Assembly: GCA_018241265.1 (NCBI GenBank)
Contig: JAFEEF010000040.1
Span: 1 to 64,000, forward strand
Reading direction: 5' to 3'
DNA from: Pseudomonadota bacterium
GTDB taxonomy: Bacteria; Pseudomonadota; Gammaproteobacteria; Burkholderiales; Burkholderiaceae_C
Length of the DNA stretch: 64,000 nt
The translations under genes were made by a program, and so were the position numbers. Below the pieces are notes generated by a model. The model saw only the letters and a program-made list of their open reading frames with translations, did no database searches and had not been told where the DNA came from. Every line of letters begins with the position of its first letter. Positions within the stretch are counted from its first letter, which is position 1. Positions 44,211 through 52,796 of this stretch are shown piece by piece.

Positions 44211-45557
44211 ATGAACCTGCGCACCCTGCGTCTCCTGGCCGGCCTGGCGCTCGCCGCGGCCGCGGCCGTCCCGGCGTACGCCCAGCCGTGCCCACCCTCG
44301 GTGCCGGTCGAGGGCGCGCCGCCGCCGGCGCCGCTGCCCGTCTTTCCGCCCACCAACTGGTGGAACCTCGACATCACGACCGCTCCGGTCGACCCCGGTT
44401 CGGCCGGCTACATCGCCTACATCAACAACGGCGGCACGCGCCCGCTGCACCCCGACTTCGGCGGCGAGGCCTCGCCGGGCAGCGTCGCGATCTACGGCAT
44501 GCCGTACGCGGTGGTCGATGCGTCGCAGCCCAAGCTCGCGGTGACGTTCAAGTACGCGTCCGAGAGCGACGGCGTCGACCACAACACCGGCCAGTCGTAT
44601 CCGTTCTATCCGATCCCTGCGGAGGCGATCACGCAGCCGCACTGGATCGAAGGCGGCGCGCCGGGCAACATCGACCAGCGGCGCAGCAACGACCGCCATC
44701 TGCTGATCGTCGACTGCACCGACGACACGCTGTACGAGCTCTACAACGTCTACTACAACACCACGCAGGGCCGCTGGGTGGCCGGCTCCGGCGCGTTCTT
44801 CGACATGAAGACGAACGACCGCCGGCCCGACGGCTGGACGTCGGCCGATGCCGCGGGCCTGGCGATCTTTCCGGGGCTGGTGCGCTACGACGAGGCCTGG
44901 AACGCCGCGATCACCGACATCGGGCATGCGTTCCGCGTGACGGTGCGCGCGACCAACGGCTATGTCTATCCCGCGTCGCACGTCGCCGGCAGCACGGCCG
45001 GTGCGCTGCCGATGGGCGCGCGATTGCGCCTCAAGGCGCTCGTCAATGGGCAGAACCCGGTGCTGCGGACGTCCGATCCGAACGTGCAGAAGATCTTCAG
45101 GGCGATGCAGAAGTACGGGCTGATCGTCGCCGACAACGGCTCGGACATGTACATCACCGGCACCTTCGACACGCGCTGGGACAACGACATCCTGAACCCG
45201 GCGTTCGCGTTGCTGAGCGCGAGCGACTTCGAGGTCGTGAAGCTCGGCTGGAATCCGGGCGGTGCGCCGGTGCTGTCCGGCTTCTCGATCGATCCGAATC
45301 GTGTGGCCGGCGGCACCGCGTCCGCCGGCTCGGTGTCGCTGAGCGAGCCGGCCGGCGCAGCGGGCGTCGTGGTCGCGCTCGCCAGCTCCAATGCCGGCGT
45401 GGCGGCGGTGCCATCGACGGTCGTCGTGCCGGCCGGCGCCTCGTCGGCGGGCTTTCCGATCACGACGTTCGCGCCGTCGCGGGCCGTGGTGGTGCGCATC
45501 ACGGCGACGCTGGGCTCCGCCAGCAAGGCCGCGACGCTGACCGTCACGCGGCGCTGA
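44211..45557 (+). CDS. Secreted protein with an Ig-like C-terminal repeat
   Basis: This 448-residue protein has a signal peptide (residues 1-25, ending VPAYAQ), a main domain of about 330 residues and a C-terminal Ig-like repeat (about 358-448). The main domain is rich in aromatic residues (FPPTNWWNLDITTAPVD, SNDRHLLIVDCTDDTLYELY and FDTRWDNDILNPAF), reminiscent of carbohydrate-active secreted proteins, but I cannot name the family. The tail has FSIDPNRVAGGTASAGSVSL and VVVALASSNAGVAAVP, as in cell-surface beta-sandwich repeats. The ATG follows ACAGGAG by seven bases. Confidence 0.78.
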   Translation: MNLRTLRLLAGLALAAAAAVPAYAQPCPPSVPVEGAPPPAPLPVFPPTNWWNLDITTAPVDPGSAGYIAYINNGGTRPLHPDFGGEASPGSVAIYGMPYAVVDASQPKLAVTFKYASESDGVDHNTGQSYPFYPIPAEAITQPHWIEGGAPGNIDQRRSNDRHLLIVDCTDDTLYELYNVYYNTTQGRWVAGSGAFFDMKTNDRRPDGWTSADAAGLAIFPGLVRYDEAWNAAITDIGHAFRVTVRATNGYVYPASHVAGSTAGALPMGARLRLKALVNGQNPVLRTSDPNVQKIFRAMQKYGLIVADNGSDMYITGTFDTRWDNDILNPAFALLSASDFEVVKLGWNPGGAPVLSGFSIDPNRVAGGTASAGSVSLSEPAGAAGVVVALASSNAGVAAVPSTVVVPAGASSAGFPITTFAPSRAVVVRITATLGSASKAATLTVTRR

Positions 45558-45568
45558 CCTGCGCGACG

Positions 45569-46423
45569 CTACGGCGTCGGCACGGTGTAGCAGTAGCTCT
45601 TCAGGACATCCGTCGCCCAGGTCGTCCCGACGCCCTTCAGGAAGTCGGAGAACTCGGCCAGTTCCTGTTCCGCTGCCGGCGTGCGGTCGGGCTGCGCGGT
45701 CGCGAGGCCGGTGTCGTCGATGAACCGGTAGCGCAGGCCGCCGAGCGTCGGGTACTCGTGGTGGTAGGTGCCTTCCGGATAGGTCTCGGTGCCGTACGGA
45801 TTCCGGCAGATCGTGGACTTCGCGAGGATGCCGTACGGGTACATGCCCAAGTCGACCGCGGCCTGCACGACCGTGACGTCCGACTGCAGCGCGACGCGGT
45901 CGTCGGGCAGGTGCTGGATCGACCAGGGCCGTTCCGAGAGCAGCCGGGCCGCGGCCCGTCCATGAGCGTCGATCCTGGGATCGGGGATCAGCACCGGGCC
46001 GGTGAAGTCCGCGGGCAGGCCGGTCGGGTAGGCACCCACATGGACCGAGATCGAATAGAGGTCGAGTTGGTCCCGGGCGAAGACGAACGGGGGCCCTTGC
46101 ACCGACGACGAGTGGTGCGTCACCAGGTCGTGGATGAGTTCGGAGTCGTCCGTCAGGATCAGGTCGTACGGATCCGGGCCCTTGGACCCGGTGACCGCCG
46201 CCTTCAGGTTCTGGTTCGAGTCGATGGTCACCGACACGTCGTACGTGATGCCTTGCAGGTAGTAGTAGGCCTGGAACGATCCGACGAGATCGACCAGCGC
46301 GTTGCCGAGGCTCACCGGCGCGCCGATGCGGATCTTCGTGTTCGCCGCCATGCTGGTCGTCGAACAGAGGATCGCGGCGCCGGCAACGGCGGCGAGCGTC
46401 ACGAGTCCGGTCTTGCTGGGCAC
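45569..46423 (-). CDS. Exported solute-binding-like protein (ModA-type)
   Basis: This 284-residue protein has a signal peptide (residues 1-27, ending TSMAAN) and the look of an extracellular solute-binding protein of the ModA type: KIRIGAPVSLGNALVDLVGS then YDVSVTIDSNQNLKAAVTGS and YDLILTDDSELIHDLV. The start is a GTG at 46421-46423 seven bases after AAGGAG. It is convergent with the secreted-protein gene. No transporter partner is adjacent, so it is either an orphan or a stand-alone periplasmic protein. The ligand is unknown. Confidence 0.75.
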   Translation of the reverse strand: MPSKTGLVTLAAVAGAAILCSTTSMAANTKIRIGAPVSLGNALVDLVGSFQAYYYLQGITYDVSVTIDSNQNLKAAVTGSKGPDPYDLILTDDSELIHDLVTHHSSSVQGPPFVFARDQLDLYSISVHVGAYPTGLPADFTGPVLIPDPRIDAHGRAAARLLSERPWSIQHLPDDRVALQSDVTVVQAAVDLGMYPYGILAKSTICRNPYGTETYPEGTYHHEYPTLGGLRYRFIDDTGLATAQPDRTPAAEQELAEFSDFLKGVGTTWATDVLKSYCYTVPTP

Positions 46424-46922
46424 GGTCGTCTCCTTTTCGAATGGGGTGCCTGTCCACGTCGGCTGCACGGCACTTCCGGCCCGGCGGCGTCGCTGCTGCG
46501 TTATAGCTGCACAAATATATCGAATGCGCCGGGGAGCGGCAACCGCGCAGGACGCCGGGCGAATGACGCGCAGGTCGCCCGCCGCGCAAGGGACGCCGTC
46601 TGTCCGGGTCGCATTGTTTGACGATCGTTCCGTCTCGAGCCGCGTCGGACCTGACATCGACGCGCTCCGCGCAGCAACGCATCGACGCGCTGCTCGAGTC
46701 GTCGAACGCCGCGTCCGCGAGCGTCGCCCAGCCCCGCGAAGAGATCGGCAGCGCGCGGCGGTTCACGACCTTGGCCGAGCTGGTCTCGAAGTTCCAGCTC
46801 GAGCGCCGCGGCGACGCGGCGGCGGTGCCCGCGGCGGCATAGGACCGTCCGATCCCGGACCACGGCAGCGCGCATCGCGGGCCGCTCGCGGTAAAACCTC
46901 GGCCATGGCCCCAGGAGACCGC
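46424..46922. other. 499-base gap without a recognisable gene
   Basis: The part near 46500-46530 is AT-rich (TTATAGCTGCACAAATATATC) and can hold the promoter of the minus-strand gene. A 74-codon open frame at 46618-46842 (ending SARRFTTLAELVSKFQLERR) has no ribosome-binding site and I would not call it a gene. The plus-strand dehydrogenase must also be read from this gap. Confidence 0.55.
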
Positions 46923-47984
46923 ATGTCCGGCATCTGCATACCCGCTCCCGCGCTCATCGACGCCGTCCGCGCCATCGTGCGCGCCGGCGGCTCGTCGGCG
47001 GCGGAGGCCGACCTCGTCGCGACCAACCTCGTCGAAGCCAACCTGCGCGGCCACGACTCGCATGGCGTCGGCATGGTGCCGCGCTACATCGACGCGCTGA
47101 AGGAAGGCGGCCTCGCCGTCGATCGGCAGGTCGGCATCGTCGCCGACAGCGGCGTGCTGCTGACGCTCGACGGCAAGCAAGGCTACGGGCAATCGATCGG
47201 CCGCCAGGCGATGGCGCTCGCGATCGAGCGCGCACGCGCGCATGGCGTCTGCATCGTCGGCCTGAAGCACGCGCACCACCTCGGCCGCATCGGCCACTGG
47301 GCCGAGCAGTGCATCGCCGCCGGGCTGGTCTCGATCCACTTCGTCAACGTGCTGTCGCGGCCCATCGTCGCGCCGTTCGGCGGACGCGATGCGCGCTTCG
47401 GCACCAACCCGTTCTGCGTCGGCATTCCGCGCCCGGGCGGCGAACCCGTCGTGCTCGACTTCGCGACCAGCAAGATCGCGCAAGGCAAGACGCGCGTCGC
47501 GCACAACCAGGGCAAGTCGATCGAGCCCGATACCTTGATCGACGACCACGGCGACCCGACCACTGACCCGCGCTACACCGTGATCGAGCCGTGGGGCGCG
47601 CTGTTGCCGTTCGGCGGCCACAAGGGCTCGGGCCTGGCGCTGGTGTGCGAGCTGCTCGGCGGCGCGCTCGCGGGCGGCGAGACCTACCACGCGCCGGCCG
47701 ATGGCCGGCGGCGCGTGCTCAACAGCATGTTCTCGATCGTCGTCGACCCGGCGCGCATGGGCACGGCCGACAACCTCGCGCGCGAGATGGAAGCCTTCGT
47801 GCAGTGGTACCAGGCCTCGCCGCCCGCGGCCGGCGTCGAGCGCGTGCTGGTGGCCGGCGACCCGGAACGGATCACCAAGGCCAGGCGTCTGGTCGACGGC
47901 ATCGTGATCGACGACGTGACCTGGAGCGAGATCGTCGGCGCGGCAGCGAAGGTGGGGCTGGATCCGGCGGCACTGCCGAAGTGA
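46923..47984 (+). CDS. Ldh2-type malate/L-lactate dehydrogenase family protein
   Basis: This 353-residue protein belongs to the Ldh2/YbiC NAD(P)-dependent dehydrogenases: EANLRGHDSHGVGMVPRYID near residue 40, then LKHAHHLGRIGHWAEQCIAAG near 115, GTNPFCVGIPRPG near 165 and PFGGHKGSGLALVCELLGGAL near 230. Family members act on malate, lactate, ureidoglycolate or other 2-hydroxyacids, so the substrate is open. The open frame extends far upstream, but MSGICIPAPALIDAV at 46923 begins the conserved part. It is convergent with the TerC gene, with only six bases between their stop codons. Confidence 0.9.
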   Translation: MSGICIPAPALIDAVRAIVRAGGSSAAEADLVATNLVEANLRGHDSHGVGMVPRYIDALKEGGLAVDRQVGIVADSGVLLTLDGKQGYGQSIGRQAMALAIERARAHGVCIVGLKHAHHLGRIGHWAEQCIAAGLVSIHFVNVLSRPIVAPFGGRDARFGTNPFCVGIPRPGGEPVVLDFATSKIAQGKTRVAHNQGKSIEPDTLIDDHGDPTTDPRYTVIEPWGALLPFGGHKGSGLALVCELLGGALAGGETYHAPADGRRRVLNSMFSIVVDPARMGTADNLAREMEAFVQWYQASPPAAGVERVLVAGDPERITKARRLVDGIVIDDVTWSEIVGAAAKVGLDPAALPK

Positions 47985-47990
47985 TGCGCT

Positions 47991-49226
47991 TCAGCGCAGC
48001 GTGCAGGTCGCATGCTCGAGGCTGCCGCCGTCGATCGCGATGCCTTGTTCGTCGCTCTCGCGGACCGACGTAGGCGGCGCGATGCCGAGCGTGCGGCTGA
48101 CCGCGAGGTAGTCGTGCCAGTCGATCTGCCGATCGGGCCGCAGCGCGCCGACGACCCGTACCGTGCCACGCGACATCGCGATCGTGTCGGCGCCGTGCCG
48201 GTAGTAGACGGTGACGCCGTCGTCGGTGCAGGCATAGCGCGCGAGCGCCTCGGTCCCGTCGCCGCGCAGCAGCAGCCAGGCGATCGCCAGGGTGGCGGCA
48301 AGCACCAGCGCCGCGCCCGCGGAGATCGCCCAGCCGCGCGGTACCTGCGGCCAGCGGATGCCCTGACCGACGCGTATTCCTGGGAGCCGCAGGCCGATGG
48401 GCGTGCCGGGCATCCACGAAGAAACGCGCGGTCCCGCCACCGTTCGCCCCGAGCCTGTCGAAGGGCTGATGGAGGTTGCCTCTGGAGAGGCAACCGTCGG
48501 CATCGCGACGAGGTGGCGTCCCGGCCGCAGCACTGCGGCTCCCGAGCGGCGCCGTATCACGATGCGGCTCTCGACCAGCACGAACACCGCCGCCAACGCC
48601 GGCACGACGACGTGCAGCCCGGGCGACTGCTGCGACACCGCGTGCGCATAGAGCGCATCGGTGATCGCGATGTCGCCGGCGAACCAGCCCAGGATCGCGC
48701 CGCCGAGCGGCACCAGCCACGGGAAGTCGCGCAACCACGATGCGGCGTGCCGGCTGCCGTAGAGCAGCAGCGGCACGTTGACGAGCACGCCGAAGGCGAG
48801 CAGGCCGATGTGGTCGTGCGCCATCGCGATCAGCCCGACGGCGTTGTCGGCGCTCATCAGCACGTCGGCGACGACGATGGTCGCGATCGCGCCGCGCAGG
48901 TCGGCGGCCGATGCGTTGCGGTCGCTCACCGAGGTCGGCGTGCCGCGCAGCCCTTCGTCCGACAGCAGCTGGATCGCGATCGCCGCAAGCGCGATGCCGC
49001 TCGCCAGACGGAACAACGGCAGCGCGCTGAGCAGCGATGCGAAGCCGACCAGCACCACGCGCAGCGCCACGGCGAGCAGCGTGCCTGCGGTCATCGCCTG
49101 GCGCTGCTCGTGCGGCGGCAGCGCGCGGCAGGCCAGCGCGATCACCATCGCGTTGTCGACGCCGAGCAGCACGTCGAGCAGCAGGATGTCGAATATGGCC
49201 GGCAGCCACTGCCCTTCGACGCCCAT
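47991..49226 (-). CDS. TerC family membrane protein with a C-terminal membrane-anchored extension
   Basis: The first 225 residues are TerC/YjbE-like: about seven membrane segments and the paired acidic motifs LLDVLLGVDNAMVIAL and VVADVLMSADNAVGLI, seen in metal-ion exporters of this family. Residues about 250-265 (SISPSTGSGRTV) are encoded by a dispersed repeat. Then come one more membrane helix (about 300-320) and an extracytoplasmic domain with two cysteines, ARYACTDDGVTVYYRHGADT to EHATCTLR. This looks like two proteins fused through a repeat. It ends six bases from the dehydrogenase stop, and 15 bases separate its start from the hflC stop. Confidence 0.85.
   Translation of the reverse strand: MGVEGQWLPAIFDILLLDVLLGVDNAMVIALACRALPPHEQRQAMTAGTLLAVALRVVLVGFASLLSALPLFRLASGIALAAIAIQLLSDEGLRGTPTSVSDRNASAADLRGAIATIVVADVLMSADNAVGLIAMAHDHIGLLAFGVLVNVPLLLYGSRHAASWLRDFPWLVPLGGAILGWFAGDIAITDALYAHAVSQQSPGLHVVVPALAAVFVLVESRIVIRRRSGAAVLRPGRHLVAMPTVASPEATSISPSTGSGRTVAGPRVSSWMPGTPIGLRLPGIRVGQGIRWPQVPRGWAISAGAALVLAATLAIAWLLLRGDGTEALARYACTDDGVTVYYRHGADTIAMSRGTVRVVGALRPDRQIDWHDYLAVSRTLGIAPPTSVRESDEQGIAIDGGSLEHATCTLR
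48440..48472. repeat. Dispersed FDRL-type repeat inside the TerC gene
   Basis: CGTTCGCCCCGAGCCTGTCG AAGGGCTGATGG, in two pieces, matches the well-known repeat seen in many beta- and gammaproteobacterial genomes (minus strand CCCTTCGACAGGCTCGGGGC). It is in frame within the TerC open frame and joins its two parts. Confidence 0.75.
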
Positions 49227-49241
49227 CGCGCAACCGGCGGT

Positions 49242-50144
49242 TCAGCGCCGCGCCGACGGCGTGGCGGCCGCCGCCGGCGGGCCGGCCTTGAGGTCGTGCA
49301 GGAACGCCATGTCGGGCGACAGCACGACGGTCGCATGCGCATCGGCGAGCGCCTGGCGGTAGGTCTGCAGCGCGCGGTAGTAGCGATAGAACGGCGGGTC
49401 GGCGGCGAACGCCCGGTTCAGGATCGCACTCGCTTCGGCATCGCCCTCGCCGCGCGTGATGCGTGCCGCCTTCTGGGCCTCGGACACGATCACGGTGCGG
49501 TCGCGGTCGGCCCTGGCCTCGATCTGCTGGGCCCATTCGCTGCCCTGCGCGCGCAGCTCCTTGGCTTCGCGCTGGCGCTCCGACTTCATGCGGTCGTAGA
49601 TCGCCTGGCTGGTCTCGAGCGGCAGGTCGGCGCGATGGAAGCGCACTTCGGTCACCTCGATGCCGAGCGGCCGCGCGCGCTCGGCCACTTCGCGCTGGAT
49701 GCGCGCGACGACCTCGCTGCGCTGCGGCGACAGCAGCACCGGCAGCGCGACGCGTCCGAGCTCGCGGCGCAGCGACGAGCTGACCATCTGGCCGATCTGG
49801 TCGGCGGCCTGCTCCTGCGTCTGCAGCGCCTGGTTGAACTTCAGCGGACTGGCGATCAGGTAGCGCGCATAGGGCTGCACTTCGAGCCGCTTCTGGTCGC
49901 CGAGGATCACCTGCTCGGCCGGCAGTTCGATCGGCAGCAGCCGCGCGTCGTAGATCAGCACGCTGTCGACGAACGGCAGCTTCATCCGCAGCCCCGGCTC
50001 GCGCACCACCCGCACCGGCGCGCCCAGCCGCACGACGAGCGCCTGCTGCGTCTCGTCGACGACGTAGAACAGGGCCGACGCGAGCCACAGCAGCACGACC
50101 GCGAGCGCGAGCAGCAGCGGCAGCGGACGCAACAGGCGCGTCAC
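49242..50144 (-). CDS. hflC: Protease modulator HflC
   Basis: HflC is a band-7/SPFH protein that, with HflK, forms a large periplasmic cage around FtsH in the inner membrane. The 300-residue product has an N-terminal membrane helix (LLRPLPLLLALAVVLLWLAS), a band-7 domain with RVVREPGLRMKLPFVDSVLIY, and an Ala/Glu-rich coil region. A tail of small residues ends it. Its ATG overlaps the hflK stop as ATGA. TerC gene follows. The gene pair is not next to hfq, hflX or purA, its common place in relatives. Confidence 0.93.
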   Translation of the reverse strand: MTRLLRPLPLLLALAVVLLWLASALFYVVDETQQALVVRLGAPVRVVREPGLRMKLPFVDSVLIYDARLLPIELPAEQVILGDQKRLEVQPYARYLIASPLKFNQALQTQEQAADQIGQMVSSSLRRELGRVALPVLLSPQRSEVVARIQREVAERARPLGIEVTEVRFHRADLPLETSQAIYDRMKSERQREAKELRAQGSEWAQQIEARADRDRTVIVSEAQKAARITRGEGDAEASAILNRAFAADPPFYRYYRALQTYRQALADAHATVVLSPDMAFLHDLKAGPPAAAATPSARR

Positions 50145-51220
50145 TTCGCGGGCTCCTTGGCGGCCGCGGCGGCGGCCGCGCGGTCCTTGTCGTCGAGCGG
50201 CAGGTACGGCACGACGCCCGCCATGCCCTTGCCCGAGCCGTCGAGGATCACCCGCGTCGCCTTGCGCAGCATCTCGTCGACGCTGTCGAGGTAGAGGCGC
50301 CAGGCGGTCGTGTCCTTGGCCTTGGCGTAGCTCGCATAGACCGCCTCGAAGCTCTTCGCGTCACCCTCGGCGATGTTGACGACCTGGGCCTTGTAGGCGA
50401 GCGCGTCCTGCGTCACGCGCTCGGCCTCGCCGCGGGCGCGCGGCAGGATGTCGTTGGCATACGCCTCGGCTTCGTTGCGCGTGCGCTGCTGGTCGGCGCG
50501 CGCGCGCTGCACGTCGTTGAAGGCGTCGATCACCGCGCTCGGCGGGTCGACGCGCTGCAATTGCACCTGCGTGACGAGGATGCCGGAATGCTCGGCATCG
50601 AGCAGCGACTGCAGCAGCGTGCGGGTCTCGTCGGCGATGCGCTGGCGCTGGTCGGACAGCGCCGCCTGGATCGGCGTGTGCGAGATCACCTCGCGCAGCG
50701 CGCTCTCGGCGGCGCTCTTCGCGGCGGCCTCGGGATCGCGCAGCTTGAAGAGGAAGCTGCCGGCATCCTTGATGCGCCAGAACACGACGCAGTCGGCCTC
50801 GAGGATGTTCTCGTCGCCGGTCAGCATCTGGTGCGCATGCGCCTCGTCGGTCTGTCCGGTGGTGACCGACCGCAGCTCGCCGAGCCGGATCTGGCCGACC
50901 TGCGTGACCTTGGGCAGCAGCACCCGCTCGAACGGATAGGGCCAGTGGTAGTGCAGGCCGGGGCCGGTGCTGTCGACCCAGCGCCCGAGCCGCAGCACGA
51001 CGCCCTGCTCGTCGGGCTGGACCTTGTAGATGCCGGAGTTGATCCAGCCGACGAGGGCGAGCAGCACGACGAGCAGCAGGCCCTGGTCGCGCAGGCCGGT
51101 GAGGGCGAGGAGGTAGCGCAGTTGGTGGAGCGCGCGGGCGATCGGGCCGGCCGCTTCGCCGCCGATGGGTTGGCCGGGTGCGGGACGATCGACAGGCGCG
51201 GGAGGATCGGCGTCGGACAA
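50141..51220 (-). CDS. hflK: FtsH protease activity modulator HflK
   Basis: HflK is the partner of HflC. The 359-residue product has one membrane helix (GLLLVVLLALVGWINSGIYK, near residue 50) and a band-7 domain starting QPDEQGVVLRLGRWVDSTGP, then SLLDAEHSGILVTQVQLQRV near 220. The usual Gly-rich N-terminal region of HflK is absent; the N-terminus is a short Pro-rich tail. This, and its isolated place, suggest an extra paralogue, not the main copy, though I cannot check the rest of the genome. The two genes are coupled by ATGA. Confidence 0.92.
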   Translation of the reverse strand: MSDADPPAPVDRPAPGQPIGGEAAGPIARALHQLRYLLALTGLRDQGLLLVVLLALVGWINSGIYKVQPDEQGVVLRLGRWVDSTGPGLHYHWPYPFERVLLPKVTQVGQIRLGELRSVTTGQTDEAHAHQMLTGDENILEADCVVFWRIKDAGSFLFKLRDPEAAAKSAAESALREVISHTPIQAALSDQRQRIADETRTLLQSLLDAEHSGILVTQVQLQRVDPPSAVIDAFNDVQRARADQQRTRNEAEAYANDILPRARGEAERVTQDALAYKAQVVNIAEGDAKSFEAVYASYAKAKDTTAWRLYLDSVDEMLRKATRVILDGSGKGMAGVVPYLPLDDKDRAAAAAAAKEPAK

Positions 51221-51406
51221 GGTTGGCGGATCGCTGACGTTGGGGTCGCGCGGGGCTCGAGTACCCGGCGCGCGGCGATTCTGCCTAGGGAATGCAAAGG
51301 ATCTGTAAAGCGCTGACGGTGCCTATCGAGTCCGAGGTGCGCGCATCGGACGCGGTCGCGCGTCCGACGCGGCCACGCTGCCATCGTGAAGCCAGGCCGT
51401 GCCGGG

Positions 51407-51913
51407 TCAAGGCTTCGCGCGCAGCCGCGGGTCGAGGGCGAATCGCTCGAACTGGATGTCGGTCATTAGCGGCAGCGCGGTCGTGACGTTGACGAGCAGA
51501 TTCCACGAGTGCCCGCTCACCGCGCTGGGCACCAGCACGTAGGGGTGGGCATCGATCAGCTGGTCGCCAAACTCCTGCTGGTCCTCGTTCGGCGGGATGG
51601 GGCGGAGCCAGTGCGGATTGGGCACGTCACCCGGCTGCACGACGCGGACCCGGCCGGGATCGGTGATCGTGAACGAGTAAAGGTTGTGGGCGACGGTGTT
51701 GAGCACTTTGAACCCCTTGTGCACCGCAACCTCCAGGATGGCGGTGGCCGGGTCCAAGGCCGCGTAGATCACGTGCTTGCCGATGGAGTTCCAGCGGCCG
51801 CCGTACGAAGCCGAGCCGATGCCTGAGTTCCAGGTGCCGGCAAAGCGCGCGTCCTGGAGCGTCCACCCGGCGAGGGCGCCCGTGCCGCCCAGGGACGCCC
51901 GCAGCGGGATCAA
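51407..51913 (-). CDS. RES-domain toxin (NAD-degrading type)
   Basis: RES toxins of type II toxin-antitoxin systems degrade or phosphorolyse cellular NAD or modify nucleotide metabolism enzymes. The 168-residue product has the family patterns SASYGGRWNSIGKHVIYAALDP, in two pieces, followed by ATAILEVAVH, and later PNPHWLRPIPPNEDQQEFGD. Conserved Arg of GGRWN, Tyr and the Glu of LEVAVH are all present. The start is probably the TTG at 51911-51913, which overlaps the antitoxin stop as TTGA; the other open codons upstream are inside the antitoxin gene. It has the usual antitoxin-first order. Confidence 0.9.
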   Translation of the reverse strand: MIPLRASLGGTGALAGWTLQDARFAGTWNSGIGSASYGGRWNSIGKHVIYAALDPATAILEVAVHKGFKVLNTVAHNLYSFTITDPGRVRVVQPGDVPNPHWLRPIPPNEDQQEFGDQLIDAHPYVLVPSAVSGHSWNLLVNVTTALPLMTDIQFERFALDPRLRAKP

Positions 51914-52491
51914 GCGTAGACCCCGTACTTCATTCGCTGTAGCAGGGTCTTGACGGCTTCGGCACCCGGCGAAGTGCTCACCAGGTCGATCGGCTTCCTG
52001 AACTCCAGACCCATCGCCTCGGTATTCAGCCACTCGTTGGCGGCCACCGCGGTACCCAGCACCTCTTTTGCCAGCGCGCGCACGGACTCGAGCCGGTAGA
52101 TCCCATCCGTCGTGCGCGCATCCAACGGCTTGTCCGGTTCGGTCTTGATGCGGTGTGCGGTGCGTGCGCTCACGCCTATGGCCTTGAGGATGGAATCTGC
52201 GGGCAGGGTACCCCTGGCGCTCTCCCAGATGCTGGTCAGCGCTCGGCCTGGCACGCCCTTCATCACCGCATCGTGAGCCATGACACCGGAGCGGGCGAAA
52301 CTGACGAGCACACCGGCTTGTTGCTCGCGTTTCAAGTGAAGTTTCTTCCCCTTCGCGGCCTCCTTGCCTGGGATTCCAGGGGTCTTCCCGTACGCAGTGG
52401 GGGGCGTGTTCTCAGCGAAGGTCGCGGCTGCGGCAGCCCGGGACGTGCCCTTCTTGGGCTTGGTGGTCAAACGTTGGCCAGACGGTTTCAT
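51910..52491 (-). CDS. Xre/MbcA/ParS-type antitoxin (DUF2384)
   Basis: This 193-residue protein has a basic, Ala/Lys-rich N-terminal region of about 60 residues, a DNA-binding HTH-like part (ADSILKAIGVSARTAHRIKT near 105) and the DUF2384 toxin-binding C-terminus (AKEVLGTAVAANEWLNTEAM then TSPGAEAVKTLLQRMKYGVY). It neutralises the RES toxin and normally represses its own promoter. The ATG at 52489-52491 is chosen; a longer TTG start at 52515 would lie inside an operator. The N-terminal extension is longer than in many relatives. Confidence 0.9.
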   Translation of the reverse strand: MKPSGQRLTTKPKKGTSRAAAAATFAENTPPTAYGKTPGIPGKEAAKGKKLHLKREQQAGVLVSFARSGVMAHDAVMKGVPGRALTSIWESARGTLPADSILKAIGVSARTAHRIKTEPDKPLDARTTDGIYRLESVRALAKEVLGTAVAANEWLNTEAMGLEFRKPIDLVSTSPGAEAVKTLLQRMKYGVYA

Positions 52492-52503
52492 GCTGGTGTT
52501 CCT

Positions 52504-52536
52504 GCCATTTGGCAATGATCATACGCCATGTGGCAA
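52504..52536 (-). promoter_or_regulatory. Toxin-antitoxin promoter with two palindromic operators
   Basis: GCCATTTGGCAA (52504-52515) and GCCATGTGGCAA (52525-52536) are near-identical 12-base sites, each with a GCCA/TGGC palindrome, and their starts are exactly 21 bases apart (two helical turns). On the minus strand TATGAT (52523-52518) lies between them as a -10 box. This fits autorepression of the toxin-antitoxin operon by the antitoxin. Confidence 0.75.
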
Positions 52537-52796
52537 AGCTCTGCCACAGCCGCCGGTCCCCGACCCACCACCGCCTACACACTGGGGGTTGGTCGCGATC
52601 GACCGCCGTAGTACAAGCCCGCCTTGTCGAGGGGATTCGTCGGCGAGTGCTTTACCCGAAACCGGCGTGCTCTTCGTGCTGTGCGGTGGAGGACGCAACG
52701 AGCGTCGCCTCGGCCACTCTTGGGTACGACGGCACCTCTGAGAGCGGCATTCGATCGGTACACTTCGCCCGCCTCGGCAGAACTTCGGATTTCGAA
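52537..52796. other. Gap between the antitoxin operator and the lower-GC lipoprotein gene
   Basis: With the operator to its left this makes about 305 bases without a gene. No hairpin or protein-like frame is seen apart from an open frame that continues the next gene upstream with unlikely residues. It must contain the promoter of the lipoprotein gene. Confidence 0.5.

Noticed and set aside
46618-46842. 74-codon frame in the gap before the Ldh2-type gene
   Set aside because: Its end (LAELVSKFQLE) vaguely recalls a chemoreceptor tail, but there is no start signal and no wider similarity.
52509-52796. Upstream extension of the low-GC lipoprotein frame by 96 codons
   Set aside because: It would bury the lipoprotein signal peptide and read through the toxin-antitoxin operator; residues are not protein-like.
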